Shown: in pieces, positions 22,986-33,596 of the stretch
Layout: every line of letters starts with the position of its first letter
How positions within the stretch are numbered: the stretch's first letter is position 1
Assembly: GCA_002633005.1 (NCBI GenBank)
Contig: NMRA01000279.1
Location: forward strand, 197,233-261,232
From: Phoronis australis
Taxonomy: Eukaryota > Phoronida > Phoronidae
Direction of reading: 5' to 3'
DNA length: 64,000 nt
The notes under the pieces: generated by a model
Database searches by the model: none
Told to the model about the DNA's origin: nothing
The model's input: only the letters and a program-made list of their open reading frames with translations
Position numbers and translations under genes: made by a program

Positions 22986-23255
22986 TTCCAGGTGATTAGT
23001 GCAATGGGCCGACCTGAGCGGCTTGCTCACACCTGGTACAACGTGTACCAGAATGCCTGCAACTATTATTTTTTATTTTCAAAAATAACTTTCCAGCTAC
23101 CAAAATGAACCTGGAATTTGGACAAAGTATGTGTTTATCTTGTCCTGCACAGGGTGGTTTAGAGACATGAGGCCATATCAAAGGAAAGTCAGCCTGTGTG
23201 GGTCTAGGAACCCTTATGTAACCTTATCTGTAGTTATATTTGTTCACTTAAGTGC

Positions 23256-23420
23256 TTCACCTCTTTGTCAGAAGTATTGAGATAAGGAATTAGTATAGCC
23301 AGGTTTTTGGAAGGTGACACTATTAAAGGGTCCTCTTTGTTGGGAGTATGAAGTTAAGGAATAAGAAGAGCCTTGTTTTTGGGAGATGATACTATTAAAG
23401 GTACCTCTTTGTTGGGAGCT
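23256..23420. repeat. Tandem repeat, about 72 bp unit, 2.5 copies
   Basis: The words CCTCTTTGTTGGGAG..TAAGGAAT..AGCC..GTTTTTGGAAGGTG and ACTATTAAAGG recur near 23262, 23333 and 23404. Confidence 0.7.
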
Positions 23421-23969
23421 TCCAGTCTTGGAGACTTGCATGGTATTTACAGGAAATTGATTCAAAGAAATCATATGAGTAATCCGACAGCAACTCTTGA
23501 TTTTCAGTTCAGCGCAAAATTTTGTGCTGCAACCTTTTCAAAAATAACTTTTCAACCATCAAAGTGAACCTAGGGTGTGGCTATGAATTAACCCACAGTT
23601 GTGGGTGGTGTGTGCCTTGCACGTTCTATCTCAAGTTACCTCTTTTATTGATTTTTTCTACTGCAAATTCACACTCAAATTAATGATCTTTAATTTACGT
23701 CATATAATTCTAAGCTTAACCCAGTATGCATAACAAGCTGCTGCTTGTTACCCCCACAATTGTTTCAATTAAATCTGTCAGTACTCACCGTGGTAAAGTT
23801 TCTTCCTATTAAAACACAATATGGGAGAACAGTAAAATATTATTTTATCAAAAATTTCAACTAGAATAAACAAGAAGATAATTTACTTGATTATTTGAAA
23901 ATTTTATATGGTCTGGCTGTCATCATGTAACTGGCGATGAAATTTGAACATTGCAGCAGTATAGTGAGT

Positions 23970-23998
23970 GTTTCTGTTTCTGTTTCTGTTTCTGTAGT
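23970..23998. repeat. TTTCTG hexanucleotide repeat
   Basis: This is a run of four to five GTTTCT units. Confidence 0.9.
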
Positions 23999-24459
23999 GA
24001 CGTCATAGGGTAGGCACCGGGATAGTCTCTGGCCCTCCTTCTTCCAGTATTGAACGCAATGTAAATTTGGAGATGCGACCAAGTTTGTGCTGGAAAGCAA
24101 AAAAATGACAATTTTGGCCTTTACTTTTGCTTGAATTTGTGAAAACCTTACCGTACCAAGTGATGTCAACTGCAGAATCACAACAAGTGTGGAAGCCTAG
24201 GTTGTGTTAAATCATACGTCTTTTGTTACGTGGTGGCTATTAACAGGAAATGTGATTGATTGAATCCTTGCATGTCTTCAGTGGCCTTCACTCCGTAAAT
24301 ATGTACTGGCTACATCTTAACTTAAGTGATTCCACACATAGACTTAACCTAGAACAAGTTACTCCTCGAAGAGTTGTCGCTAGGTTAGATGGCTATCTGG
24401 ACAATGTTTAAACTAGTGCAACTTAGCCTACTCTCGAGTTCCGAATAGTTGTAGAGACA

Positions 24460-24890
24460 GCAATAATAGTATAGACTGGAAAATTTCACGATTTTTAATA
24501 ATAGTAGAGACTAATAATAGTATTGACCCAAACACTAGAAAAGTAAAATACCAGAAATTGGCGAAAAAATTAATAATAGTATAGAATATCGGTATAGACG
24601 GCAAGTTTATGGAAATTTAAAGATAGTATAGACTGGAATAATAATATTGATTACAAATTTGGGTAAAATCTAATAATGATATAGAAGGAAAAAATAGTGC
24701 AAAACAGCAAATTCTAGGGAATAATGGTATAGACGGGAAATTTGTGGAAAATTAAGAATAGTATAGACTGGAATAATAACATTGATAACAAATTTGCGTA
24801 AAATCTAGTAACGGTAGATGGAAATAATAGGAAGTGCAAAATCTAATAATGATATAGATGGGAGCAATAGTGCAAAGAAGCAAATTCTGT
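24460..24890. repeat. AATAATAGTATAGAC degenerate repeat with a higher-order unit of about 134 bp
   Basis: Variants of AATAATAGTATAGACTGGAA recur many times. A larger block starting GTATAGACGGCAAGTTTATGG at 24592 is repeated at about 24727 as GTATAGACGGGAAATTTGTGG, with AGTATAGACTGGAATAATAA and AATCTAATAATGATATAGA in the same order after each. Confidence 0.7.
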
Positions 24891-25689
24891 CCGACTTACC
24901 ACCGCTTTAATTGTTTCAAAGAAAAACCTTTAAACTGAACATTAGCATAGTTAAATTATTGCAGTGGTGTACCCACCCACGCAATAACATAGTACAGTGA
25001 AGTGAAATAAAAGTGTCATTGCTTGTTTATTCAATAACTTTAAATGGAAGTCTATACAGACGTGTTTCAAACAGTATGTGGAATCATTTTACTCAAAAAA
25101 GAATGTGACATTCATACTAGAAATGTCCAACTAATTAGCAGTTTACAATGATGTTTCTCTAATACTGGAGTTAAGTTAGTACGAAAGGACTAGTAGAATT
25201 TGCATATGTTCTGTTAACAGCCACTGGGCATGAGGGTCCTGTATTTAAATTCGACCTTATTTACAAGTTAAACATCATTGCATCTGGTTTAATGACCCTT
25301 TTAGACTACTAAGGTGGCATAATATAACAAGCAATTCTTTACCGTTATGAGAGGTTGAAAATAACCTACTCCTCCTCCCCTCTCACATATTTGGTAGACT
25401 ATAGATAGTCACCTTGAAGACAACAAATTTGTTGATGCCAACACTTTGTGTTGGTCACTTTAGCAAACCACTGCACAGCCTTTTGGTATGATAAGGATGA
25501 AGAATTTAACAAAAGAAAACTCACCTGCTTTAAATGGCCATGATGATCATGTGAGAGTGATAAGTGGTGAGGAATGATTGTCTAACAAATCTACCGTCTC
25601 CATTTAGTAACACGATGTATATATGTATATTGCTGCCGTCTCTGTCTGGGTGTCCGGCAAGATCTTAAAAAGATTTGGAAGATGTGTTC

Positions 25690-26790
25690 CTATGAAGCTG
25701 ACGGCAGATGATGACGAGTTTCAGTCCGATCCGACTACTGTGTCCCCTACTGACAATTTTGATGGATTTTCATGAAATTTGGCAAATGCGTTATCATTAT
25801 GGGACGATGAAAACTTGTCATTTTTGTACTTATTTGATGCATCCTCAAGTGTCCATTTTTGTTTTCAAGTCAGTTTTTTTATCCATCTCTTTTATCCGCT
25901 AAATTGGTCAAACGATCATCGTCGATATATGTGTTCCTGCTCAGAAGACCATAGCTGACCTTGATTTTCAGACGGTCGGAGTACTGTGGTGTTTCCTAGT
26001 GGCAATTATATGATTTTTGCGTTTGCGGCTGTATCTCCTCAACTGTTTTCAAGATCTTTCTGAAATTTGGTAAATCTTCTCCTATGAGTGTGACGGCTGA
26101 CTTTTGGATGGATCTGACAACTGCTGTGTCCTGTTTTGGCAGTTTTATTTTTTAAGTTGGCATCTGTATCTTTGGAGTTTGTTGACGGATTTTCAAGAAA
26201 TTTGTGAATTCTAGAGGACAAAAACTTTTCTTTTGTCTCTCGATAGGATTCAATGGATTTTGTTCAACCTATTATTTTCTAGTCCAATTTTCAGCATTTG
26301 CCTTTATGTGCTGAACTGTAGAAAGGATCATCATGAAAATTTGCAAACTGGCAAACACCAAAGATGACGTTGATTTTTGGATGGGTCTGACGGCTGTAGT
26401 GCTCTCTAGTGGAAATTTAGTTGTTTCTTACGTCCAAGGCCATATTTCCTGAACTGCAGGATCTTTATGAAATTTGGCAGATGTTGAACAAGAGAAGCCT
26501 ACCACTTGCAAGGATCTGACTATGGCTATGCCCCCTAGTGGCAATTTTAGTTTTTCATGAAATTCTTGAATTATTTTTATTAGGGAGGTCAACCCTTCCC
26601 ATATTTGGACTGCTTGTCTTATTCCATGCCATCTGGTGGCCATTTTTATAATACTTATAGACACCCCCAGGATCATACCGTTTGGGGGGCAGTTGTGGGC
26701 ACATTTCAGTGCTTTGCATTGCTCTTGTTTCAACGAGGACTTGCTGTCATATCTGAATTAGACCATTGTTGTGCTAAATCACTTTGATTT
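25690..26790. repeat. Family E degenerate tandem repeat, units of about 170-200 bp
   Basis: Recurring phrases in the same order are ATGAAATTTGGCAAATG, CCTATGAG, GCTGAC..TTTTGGATGG, TCTGAC..CTGCTGTGTCC and CCCCTAGTGGCAATTTTAG. Several diverged units are visible, ending in a tail with CAGTGCTTTGCATTGCTCTTG. Related copies lie at 39035-39200 and 45890-46440. Confidence 0.6.
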
Positions 26791-27034
26791 GGACATATTG
26801 TCCTAATTTTGAGCCTTCATTCAGGACTTCCAAGTTCCAAGCATCCTTCTCGAACTTCAAGGCCGCTCACTTAAGACCTATACATCATAATTAAGCCATC
26901 GCTCTCAAATCTTTCAAAAATGTGTTTGCTGGTAAAATGACATTTTATCAAAATGAACAATGAGTAATAGATTCACGCGTTCACATTAATTTATTTTATG
27001 AATGAAGATTTTGTAGGACCTTAGAAAAACATAC

Positions 27035-27240
27035 ACAAATTTGGCTAACTTCGGAATGTCATGTCTCAGAAATGGCTTGTTGGATTTATATATGGAACTT
27101 TCAGATACCTTTTTATGTAATCTTCTCCAAGATGCTCTAAGGAATTGCTTTTAAAATGTACCTTTGTGTAAGAGGGTCAATCAAAAGTATGATTTTATGA
27201 GAAAGAAATCAGACGACTGTACTGAAAACGAAATGATAAC
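27035..27240 (+). repeat. Dispersed repeat family D, copy 1
   Basis: It contains CATGTCTCAGAAATGGCTTG, GGAACTTTCAGATACC, TTCTCCAAG and GGAATTGCTTTTAAAATG. It aligns with 30755-31150 and, more distantly, 61600-61965. Confidence 0.65.
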
Positions 27241-27485
27241 GTGTTTATACAGCCATACGTCTTCCCTGTCCATTCGTGCAGCGTCCATCTACCATTCATC
27301 CGGCGTCCAGCGTATCAGTGATTCATTGTAACTGACGATAGTAATTTGTTATAACAGGTTTTTACCTAATTAACACCACATGGGTATCTTTAAGTGCCTC
27401 ATCCTTTCTACACAGTTTCTGCATCACGAACATCGCTTGCGTCATGAGCAACACTTGTACGTTACCTGACTTTCATTAACATTCT

Positions 27486-27583
27486 GCCCGCACTTTGTGA
27501 ACCAGTTTTATGCCTGATATCCAGTGAAGAAAACTGGTTCTCAAAATGTGGGCACGTCATATCCGACTATTACCCCATTCTAG
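27486..27583 (-). repeat. Palindromic MITE-like element, truncated copy
   Basis: Left GCACTTTGTGAACCAGTTTT and right AAAACTGGTTCTCAAAATGT form a stem, and the right end reads GGGCACGTCATATCCGACTA. It is the reverse complement of the fuller element at 58979-59087, including the loop (ATGCCTGATATCCAGTGAAG). The left terminal 20 bases are missing or diverged. Confidence 0.75.
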
Positions 27584-30500
27584 ATTGAAATCTCCACTTT
27601 CATGAAGCCTGGGTAGAAAAAGAGAATTGATGAACTGCAAGGCCCCAGCACTAATATTTGCTCATTTTGACGATCTCCTGGTGTCAGTATGGCATGTTTG
27701 CCTGTATAACAACGATAGATTACACAATAATTAGGAAATGAGATTGCGACTTGTACATTTGATTTGCATGTGACTAAGCAGGACATAAAGTACTCCTGTG
27801 TTGCATTGTGGGTGAGAAATTAAGGCATAGGAACAACCATTTGAGGCATTCCTATCCATAGGCTATTGTCTTTTAGCAATGGAATGCATGAGCACCACTT
27901 TCAATAGCTTAGATATTGTTAGTTAAGACTGAATAACAGCCACAATGTCCAGCCCTGCACCAATGGAAGGAAAATGGTGTTGGGTATTTCAGGACAGGGC
28001 TAGTGGTTCATACAACATGCGATTGTAATTTTGAACCATTGAATTCGTGGTGGTCTGATGCTCAATAGGGATCATATCAGTTGAAGTTTGATTTGCATTG
28101 CAGCACGGGTTCAACCAAACATATTGATTATTGCTAATCGTTGATTTTGTCAAGTCATGATTTCAGTATAGGTTCCTGGTTAAGAAAGTCAGGTCTGGAA
28201 GATCCAGGCTTCAACTTAAGCTCCGAGAGTGGAAGCTATCGTCCATGAATAGAATATTGTCTGTCAATATGTGGAGTTCAGGAGTGCGAATCTGTTGTTT
28301 CGCGGTCAGTTACCGCAATTTTGTGGTTGAAACTTTGTATTTGTTGGTTCAGTCATGGAATTGTTCCCATGCCCTGTGTAGCACAAATCACTGGATCTGT
28401 GTAATCTATTTCTCATTAACGCTATTGCCTTGCAGTGGTAATACAACCTAGCCTATTGGATGTGTAATATGTGCTCAAAATAGGTATGAGCATATTGTCA
28501 CTTATTTTGATATGGTTTATTACCTGTCATTTCCACCTGTGATTAGTTTGCCATGTGTGTCAAGTAGAAAATGATGTGGACTTGTGTTCCTCTTTCAGCT
28601 GAGCAGAGTTGCTGTGATGAAGATATCGGGATACTGAGCTGCAGATTGACTTTCTCTTAGGGTAGGTAATCTCTGTCAGATAATCTCTGTGTGTTACAAT
28701 AAAGCAAACATTCATTCAACAGAAGTGTGAAGGAGGCACTGTGCATTTAATTCTCTCTGAGTATACGCAACACTGGACGTGTGGAAAACTTTATGATTAT
28801 AGTGAGAAGTTGTGAAACATTTCACATCAAAAGCGCCACACACGTCTGCAGCAACTGGTATGTTTGGTCCTTTCACTCCCATTGAAAATGAAGTCGGGCT
28901 CAGAAAAAGGGTGACATCAACACAAAATTTGACACTTTCAACCCCAAACCACCACTTCCCTGCCATTGCTCGATAGTTTCTCAAAGCTAATTTATTGCAA
29001 ATTCCAAAAATGTGATACGTAAAATCAGATTTTTTTTACAATTTTGGATTGTTCGAGGGCTAACTGAAGTCGCAGCAGATTACTGTCACTGCACTACGAC
29101 CCAACACGGCTATATGGAGCTGCCATTTCGAAGAGAAGGGAAATCTAGGGCTGATCTAGTAGACTTTTCTGATTCACTATTTATTTGCAAGCACAAGCAA
29201 ACCAAATTCGTTCAACCTAGTATCAGTTGCATACCTCAAAACTCCAGGCAAACTTGACCTACCCATTCATAACAATTCTGTGACCGATTTCGATTACATT
29301 ACCAGGCACTGATGGCAATTGTAAGACATTATCAAATATGAGAAGCGCTGTGGTCAGCGATTTTCAAATGTCACCAATACTCACCACTCTCCAATAAACT
29401 GGTGTCATCTTGTATCTTGATTAAATGAGAGGTGGTTTTTGAGGTTTGGAAGAGCTGTCAAATTATTATCGCCGATACTGAGCTCGAAATTGAAAATTAG
29501 ATTTTACTCTATTTGCTTGGATATTATATGGCTAGTTCCATTACAACCCTATATCTTGTGCTAGAACTTCAAGTCAGGTCGCTGTGCATCCCTTTTCTGT
29601 GATGAAATTAATGGGTATGATATAAAAAATGTTTTATATGTTTGAGAAGATTTCAAGATGAGGATAGGCTTATTAGCTCAGTATTTGAACACAGTGGTCG
29701 ACGGATCATCATCGATGATTAATGGGCTGGTAATTCAGAACCTCACACCTGTCTGAGTTCACACCAAACAGTCCTTTTGAAAACTCTGTCAGGGGTCAAC
29801 ACGACTTGTATTATTTAAGCTGTTCATGACACGTTTTCTGACCTCTTGACTTCTGCTCTGAAATTCAAGGTTTTATCGTGCTAACAGTAAACAAGGGTTC
29901 ATTCACAGCCTCCCAGGTTGCAGTTCAGGTTTTGTGGGACCTTATCAACAAGTCTGTGCTTACGGGCAAGTATCTACAAGACAATTCAAGTCCGTAAAAG
30001 TATATATTTTATAAAAGTAGAAAGCCTATAGACTTCGATTTTCGACTTTACTGATGAACCTGCTACCAATTAGGTATCTTTACCACATCTTCTCATGAAA
30101 ATTGACGTATCGCAAGCTCCGCTCTGTTGCGAAAAATTGACAAACAATAAGTATTACCCGACAACGTGTTGTTTGTTGGGTAAAATGGCGGCTTGGAAAC
30201 AAAGGTGTGTCAAGAATTCTGTGTTGTGATTGGTCAGTTAAGGCGTAACTCAAAATTCTGGCGATAGGTCAGTTCTGTAAAAAGAAGAGTATGTTCATAA
30301 CGAAAGCAGTGCATCAGCAATATGATCAAATTTTGTTTGGTAGAATGTTTAAGATGAAATCTCAAAAAATATACGCTGTTACTATTTTCTAAATTATGCT
30401 TTCGTTTTTTGGTTGTTTAATAAAATCTTGAAATGCCCAATTTTGATAACCTCTCATGCCATAGGAGAACGCTTTAAAAAATTCCTTACAGCGTTACAGA

Positions 30501-30754
30501 AAACTGCGTTATAAAGCAAAGTGTATTTAAGTTTCATTTGAACCTTATCAATGATCGCAGATTAGATGTTCCGAAATTTGGCAAATTTGGACGTTGTTTG
30601 TGTCCATGGTGATATTAACCAATGTTGTATATACATTTTTTTGTTGAAACTATGCAAAATAGCCAAGTCGATCATCAAGCATAATTAATGTGCATCTACT
30701 TCATTACAAAAATTTTCTATTTCATATTTCAACTTTTGTAGCCAACAGACATTA

Positions 30755-31150
30755 AGAAAAATGTCCAATTTTGGCCAACTTCCGCGCATCATGTCTCAGA
30801 AATGGCTTGTCGGATGTACATGAAACTTTCAGGTACTATGATTTACGCATTGTTCTCCAAGTGGCTGCTGGGAATTGTTTTTAAAATGTTCCACTTTTGC
30901 GTGAGGGGCTATAAAAATAGGACTCGTAAGATTTTTACGAAAAAAATTAAAGTTGCATTTAGTGTATTATGAAATGATAATTTAGAAAACTGTAACACTG
31001 TTTTGAGATTTTATCTCGTATATTTATATCTTACGAAATTTGCTCATGTTATTGATACTGTTGTTTTGCTACAAATGTACCTTTCTCGTTTACCAAATTT
31101 AATTAAAATGCATGGTCATGTGACCTAAATAATGTCAGATGGAAATAAAG
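30755..31150 (+). repeat. Dispersed repeat family D, copy 2
   Basis: It shares CATGTCTCAGAAATGGCTTG, GAAACTTTCAGGTAC, GGAATTGTTTTTAAAATG, ATGAAATGATAA, AACTGTAACACTGTTTTGAG and GCATGGTCATGTGACC in the same order with the other copies. Confidence 0.65.
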
Positions 31151-32410
31151 TCAAAATCAAATTCTATAAAATTTTTACTTTCAGAAAATATATACTTCGG
31201 CTGCTAGCAGTCTTGTTGATAAGGTCTTCCATAACCTCAGTCCATCCATTTTAACATTCATGAAATATTTTCCAACTTGTGTAATGATTAACCTACTGTA
31301 GTTCTATGAATAACAATGTAAACTGTGTTGAGACATCCCCTGTGTAGATCCTATTTACATGTCTGCCTGCTCATTAACGACACCACCTCAGTGTATTTTT
31401 ACACAACACACTTTCTAATTGGCGCTGTGTAAACATAGATTGACAGAACTATCATTCCAGCATTGGATATGTTCTGTCTAGACTCCAAAGCTATGTACAA
31501 CTCCACTGTACAAGTAGTGGTGAAAGTTATATTGCTGTGTTTGTGAACTTGGAATTCCGCTCAGTCTCAAGACCGCGTATGCGTGAATTTGGAATTAAAA
31601 TATTCATTAAAGTAATCGGGTGAAAGTTTGTGTTCATTGTAAAGAATTTTCTCTAATTATTGGCCCCACGATCACTCATTTTCTCCTTTACTGGAACTTG
31701 TGTCACAGAATCGGAGGAACGTGTGAATGGTTGACCAGATACTGTATGGTGAATAAGGTCGTCGATATTTGAAAAACACGTACTGATTGGTTAAAGTAAT
31801 GGGTAAACATGAAGGTGAAAGATCATATTTTTGTGAAGTTAGGACAGCCATTACGGCCAATGTTCTTCCTCAGACGGAGGCCCACTGCTAACAGTAGATA
31901 TACGCACAATGTACTTATCAATTACGATAAGTAATAATTAATGGTAGACTGTATAGTTTCATTAAAAGTTCATTAGCACTTTGATTAGATTACTTCGTGC
32001 ATTACGCTTCACAGCGGTAGAGAAAAAAGCACTTTTGCCAAATTTTATTCTGGCGCAGGAAATATAGAGAACAGTATGACTGGTGTGACTATTTCTGGAG
32101 TGCATATTACGTACTCAGGGTATAATTTTCACAAAGATACCGTAGTAAAACCCCCGAAGTATATTTTTGGTCATGTTTTCACCACAGTGGCTATTGTATC
32201 CTGGCATATTGAAAAGCTATTTAGATCTGAGCTTAACAGTTACATCCTGACTTCCTTAGTTTCGATTTTATTCTTTAGGTCGGATGTATTGGCAGCTGAC
32301 TTGTATCTCCTCAGACTGTTCCTAGGGGGTCAGCAGATAATCTGGTTTAGCAGGAAAAACAATATTGATAAAAAGTTGCTCAGAACTTCCGGTTGGATTT
32401 CATCTGTTAT

Positions 32411-32490
32411 GAGTGTGTGTGTGTTTGTTCGTGTGTGTGTGTTCGTGTGTGTGTGTGTTCGTATGTGTGTGTGTTTGTGTGTGTGTGTTT
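32411..32490. repeat. TG dinucleotide microsatellite
   Basis: This is an interrupted TG run with GTTCG and GTTTG interruptions. Confidence 0.95.
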
Positions 32491-32740
32491 TCAATATCAG
32501 CTCACTCTTGTCTCTGTTTAAGTCAAGACCAGCAAAACAAGTTTTGTTATGGATATCCACCGTTTTTTTATAACTGAGCCACTCTGGATTGTAATAACGT
32601 AGACGAGAAAAAGCACATGCCTGACCACTGGCTAAGACCATCTTTGCGATGACATATTAAAGTAGTAGTAAAACTTAGTTTTGTTTTGAAAAACACATCC
32701 TTCTGAAATCGCATTTTTGCATCAGTTTTTGTTGATAGAT

Positions 32741-32893
32741 TACTCGGTTGTTATACCAATGGTTTACCTTGAAAATTGACAAAAGTTTTCGAAGGCCTTG
32801 GTGTTGATACTGCCTTCTTCAGTACCAAGGCCTTCGGAAATGTCTCCCAGTTTTTAAGGTAAACCATTGGATGTACTATAAGAACTGAGTATT
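32741..32893. repeat. Foldback element of about 150 bp
   Basis: CCAATGGTTTACCTTGAAAA at 32756 mirrors TTTTTAAGGTAAACCATTGG at 32851. The inner arms CGAAGGCCTTGGT and ACCAAGGCCTTCG also pair. TACTCGGTTGTTATA extends the stem outwards against TATAAGAACTGAGTA. Confidence 0.75.
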
Positions 32894-33059
32894 CCAATCA
32901 TACAGACATCCAGATGAGACCTTTTCGGAATTTTTTATAAAATCATAAAAGCACGCCTGCCACATGCAGGTCTTGGCTCCTCCCTCTAGTAACTAAATAA
33001 TGACTGTCCTCATAGACTCTCTATTTTCAAAACAATTCTAATGTGCTGCAATTCTTGTG

Positions 33060-33120
33060 ATGGAGGCCCAATACAAGCTGTCTGTTAATGGAAACTATCA
33101 ATTTGAGTGTACCGACATTG
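33060..33120 (+). CDS. Candidate 5' exon of the ORP gene carrying an overlapping upstream ORF
   Basis: An ATG in good context (G at -3 and +4) opens MEAQYKLSVNGNYQFECTDI and then meets a consensus GTGAGT donor in phase 1. If spliced to the acceptor at 33479, the frame continues 24 codons ([17 protein letters not shown]..) to TGA at 33554-33556. It would thus run over the ORP start codon in another frame. It would be a 45-residue overlapping upstream ORF in the ORP 5' leader. Both splice sites are good, but nothing else shows that the exon is used. Confidence 0.35.
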
Positions 33121-33482
33121 GTGAGTATTAAGCATAGCGACACGTTTAAAAACTGAGGATTATACTACATGTTGAAAAGTTCTTCATACACAGTCAATGA
33201 GAGTTACGCACCAGTTAAGATTTTTGACTGTGGATTTTACAGCCTTTGTCAAGTTGTGAGCGCGTGATGTCATTCTTATAGGCCGTAGAGACATCAGTCA
33301 ATTGTCTCACCTGTCAAATGAACTTTAAGTCTTGTTTCGTGATTTGGGGGTTGTACTGCTATGACAAGGTGGAAGAGAAACATCCCGTAAGTCACTTAGA
33401 ACTGAATATTATATTAACGTTGGGTGGTCATTCCATCCCTCATTTACACAAATAGTAACATGCTTTTTAATTGCTCCAGAAG

Positions 33483-33596
33483 ATGTCGCTAGAATCATCA
33501 ACAGGGACACCCAAATTGAAACAGAGGTCACCGTATGTGGAGAAGAAAAAGGTTGACAAAAAGAAAAATGTGAAATCCTCCGAATTCAGCGACTCG
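33483..33596 (+). CDS. ORP exon 1 (coding): N-terminus
   Basis: The acceptor is TTGCTCCAG at 33479 and the ATG is at 33483-33485. Thirty-eight codons, [20 protein letters not shown] and a Lys-rich stretch ending SSEFSDS, lead to donor GTAAGT in phase 0. The start is chosen because the next exon is in frame and the length fits ORP3/6 N-termini. The 1.3-kb intron that follows holds nothing recognised. Confidence 0.8.

Larger units (their letters stand above)
22364..33059. other. Repeat-rich intergenic region, no gene recognised
   Basis: Apart from listed repeats, I see nothing that can be supported as coding. The longest frame (32076-32573) owes its C-terminal half to a TG microsatellite. Others, such as 28712-28984 and 29012-29257, match no family known to me. 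Confidence 0.6.

Noticed and set aside
28595-28665. Exon-like CTGAGCAGAGTTGCTGTGAT after a good acceptor, as a partner for the exon at 22306
   Set aside because: The phase fits but the frame meets TAG before any donor, and the cysteine pattern is not Ly6.
32076-32573. 165-codon plus-strand frame
   Set aside because: It has no recognisable domain, its end is the TG microsatellite and no splice or promoter context supports it.
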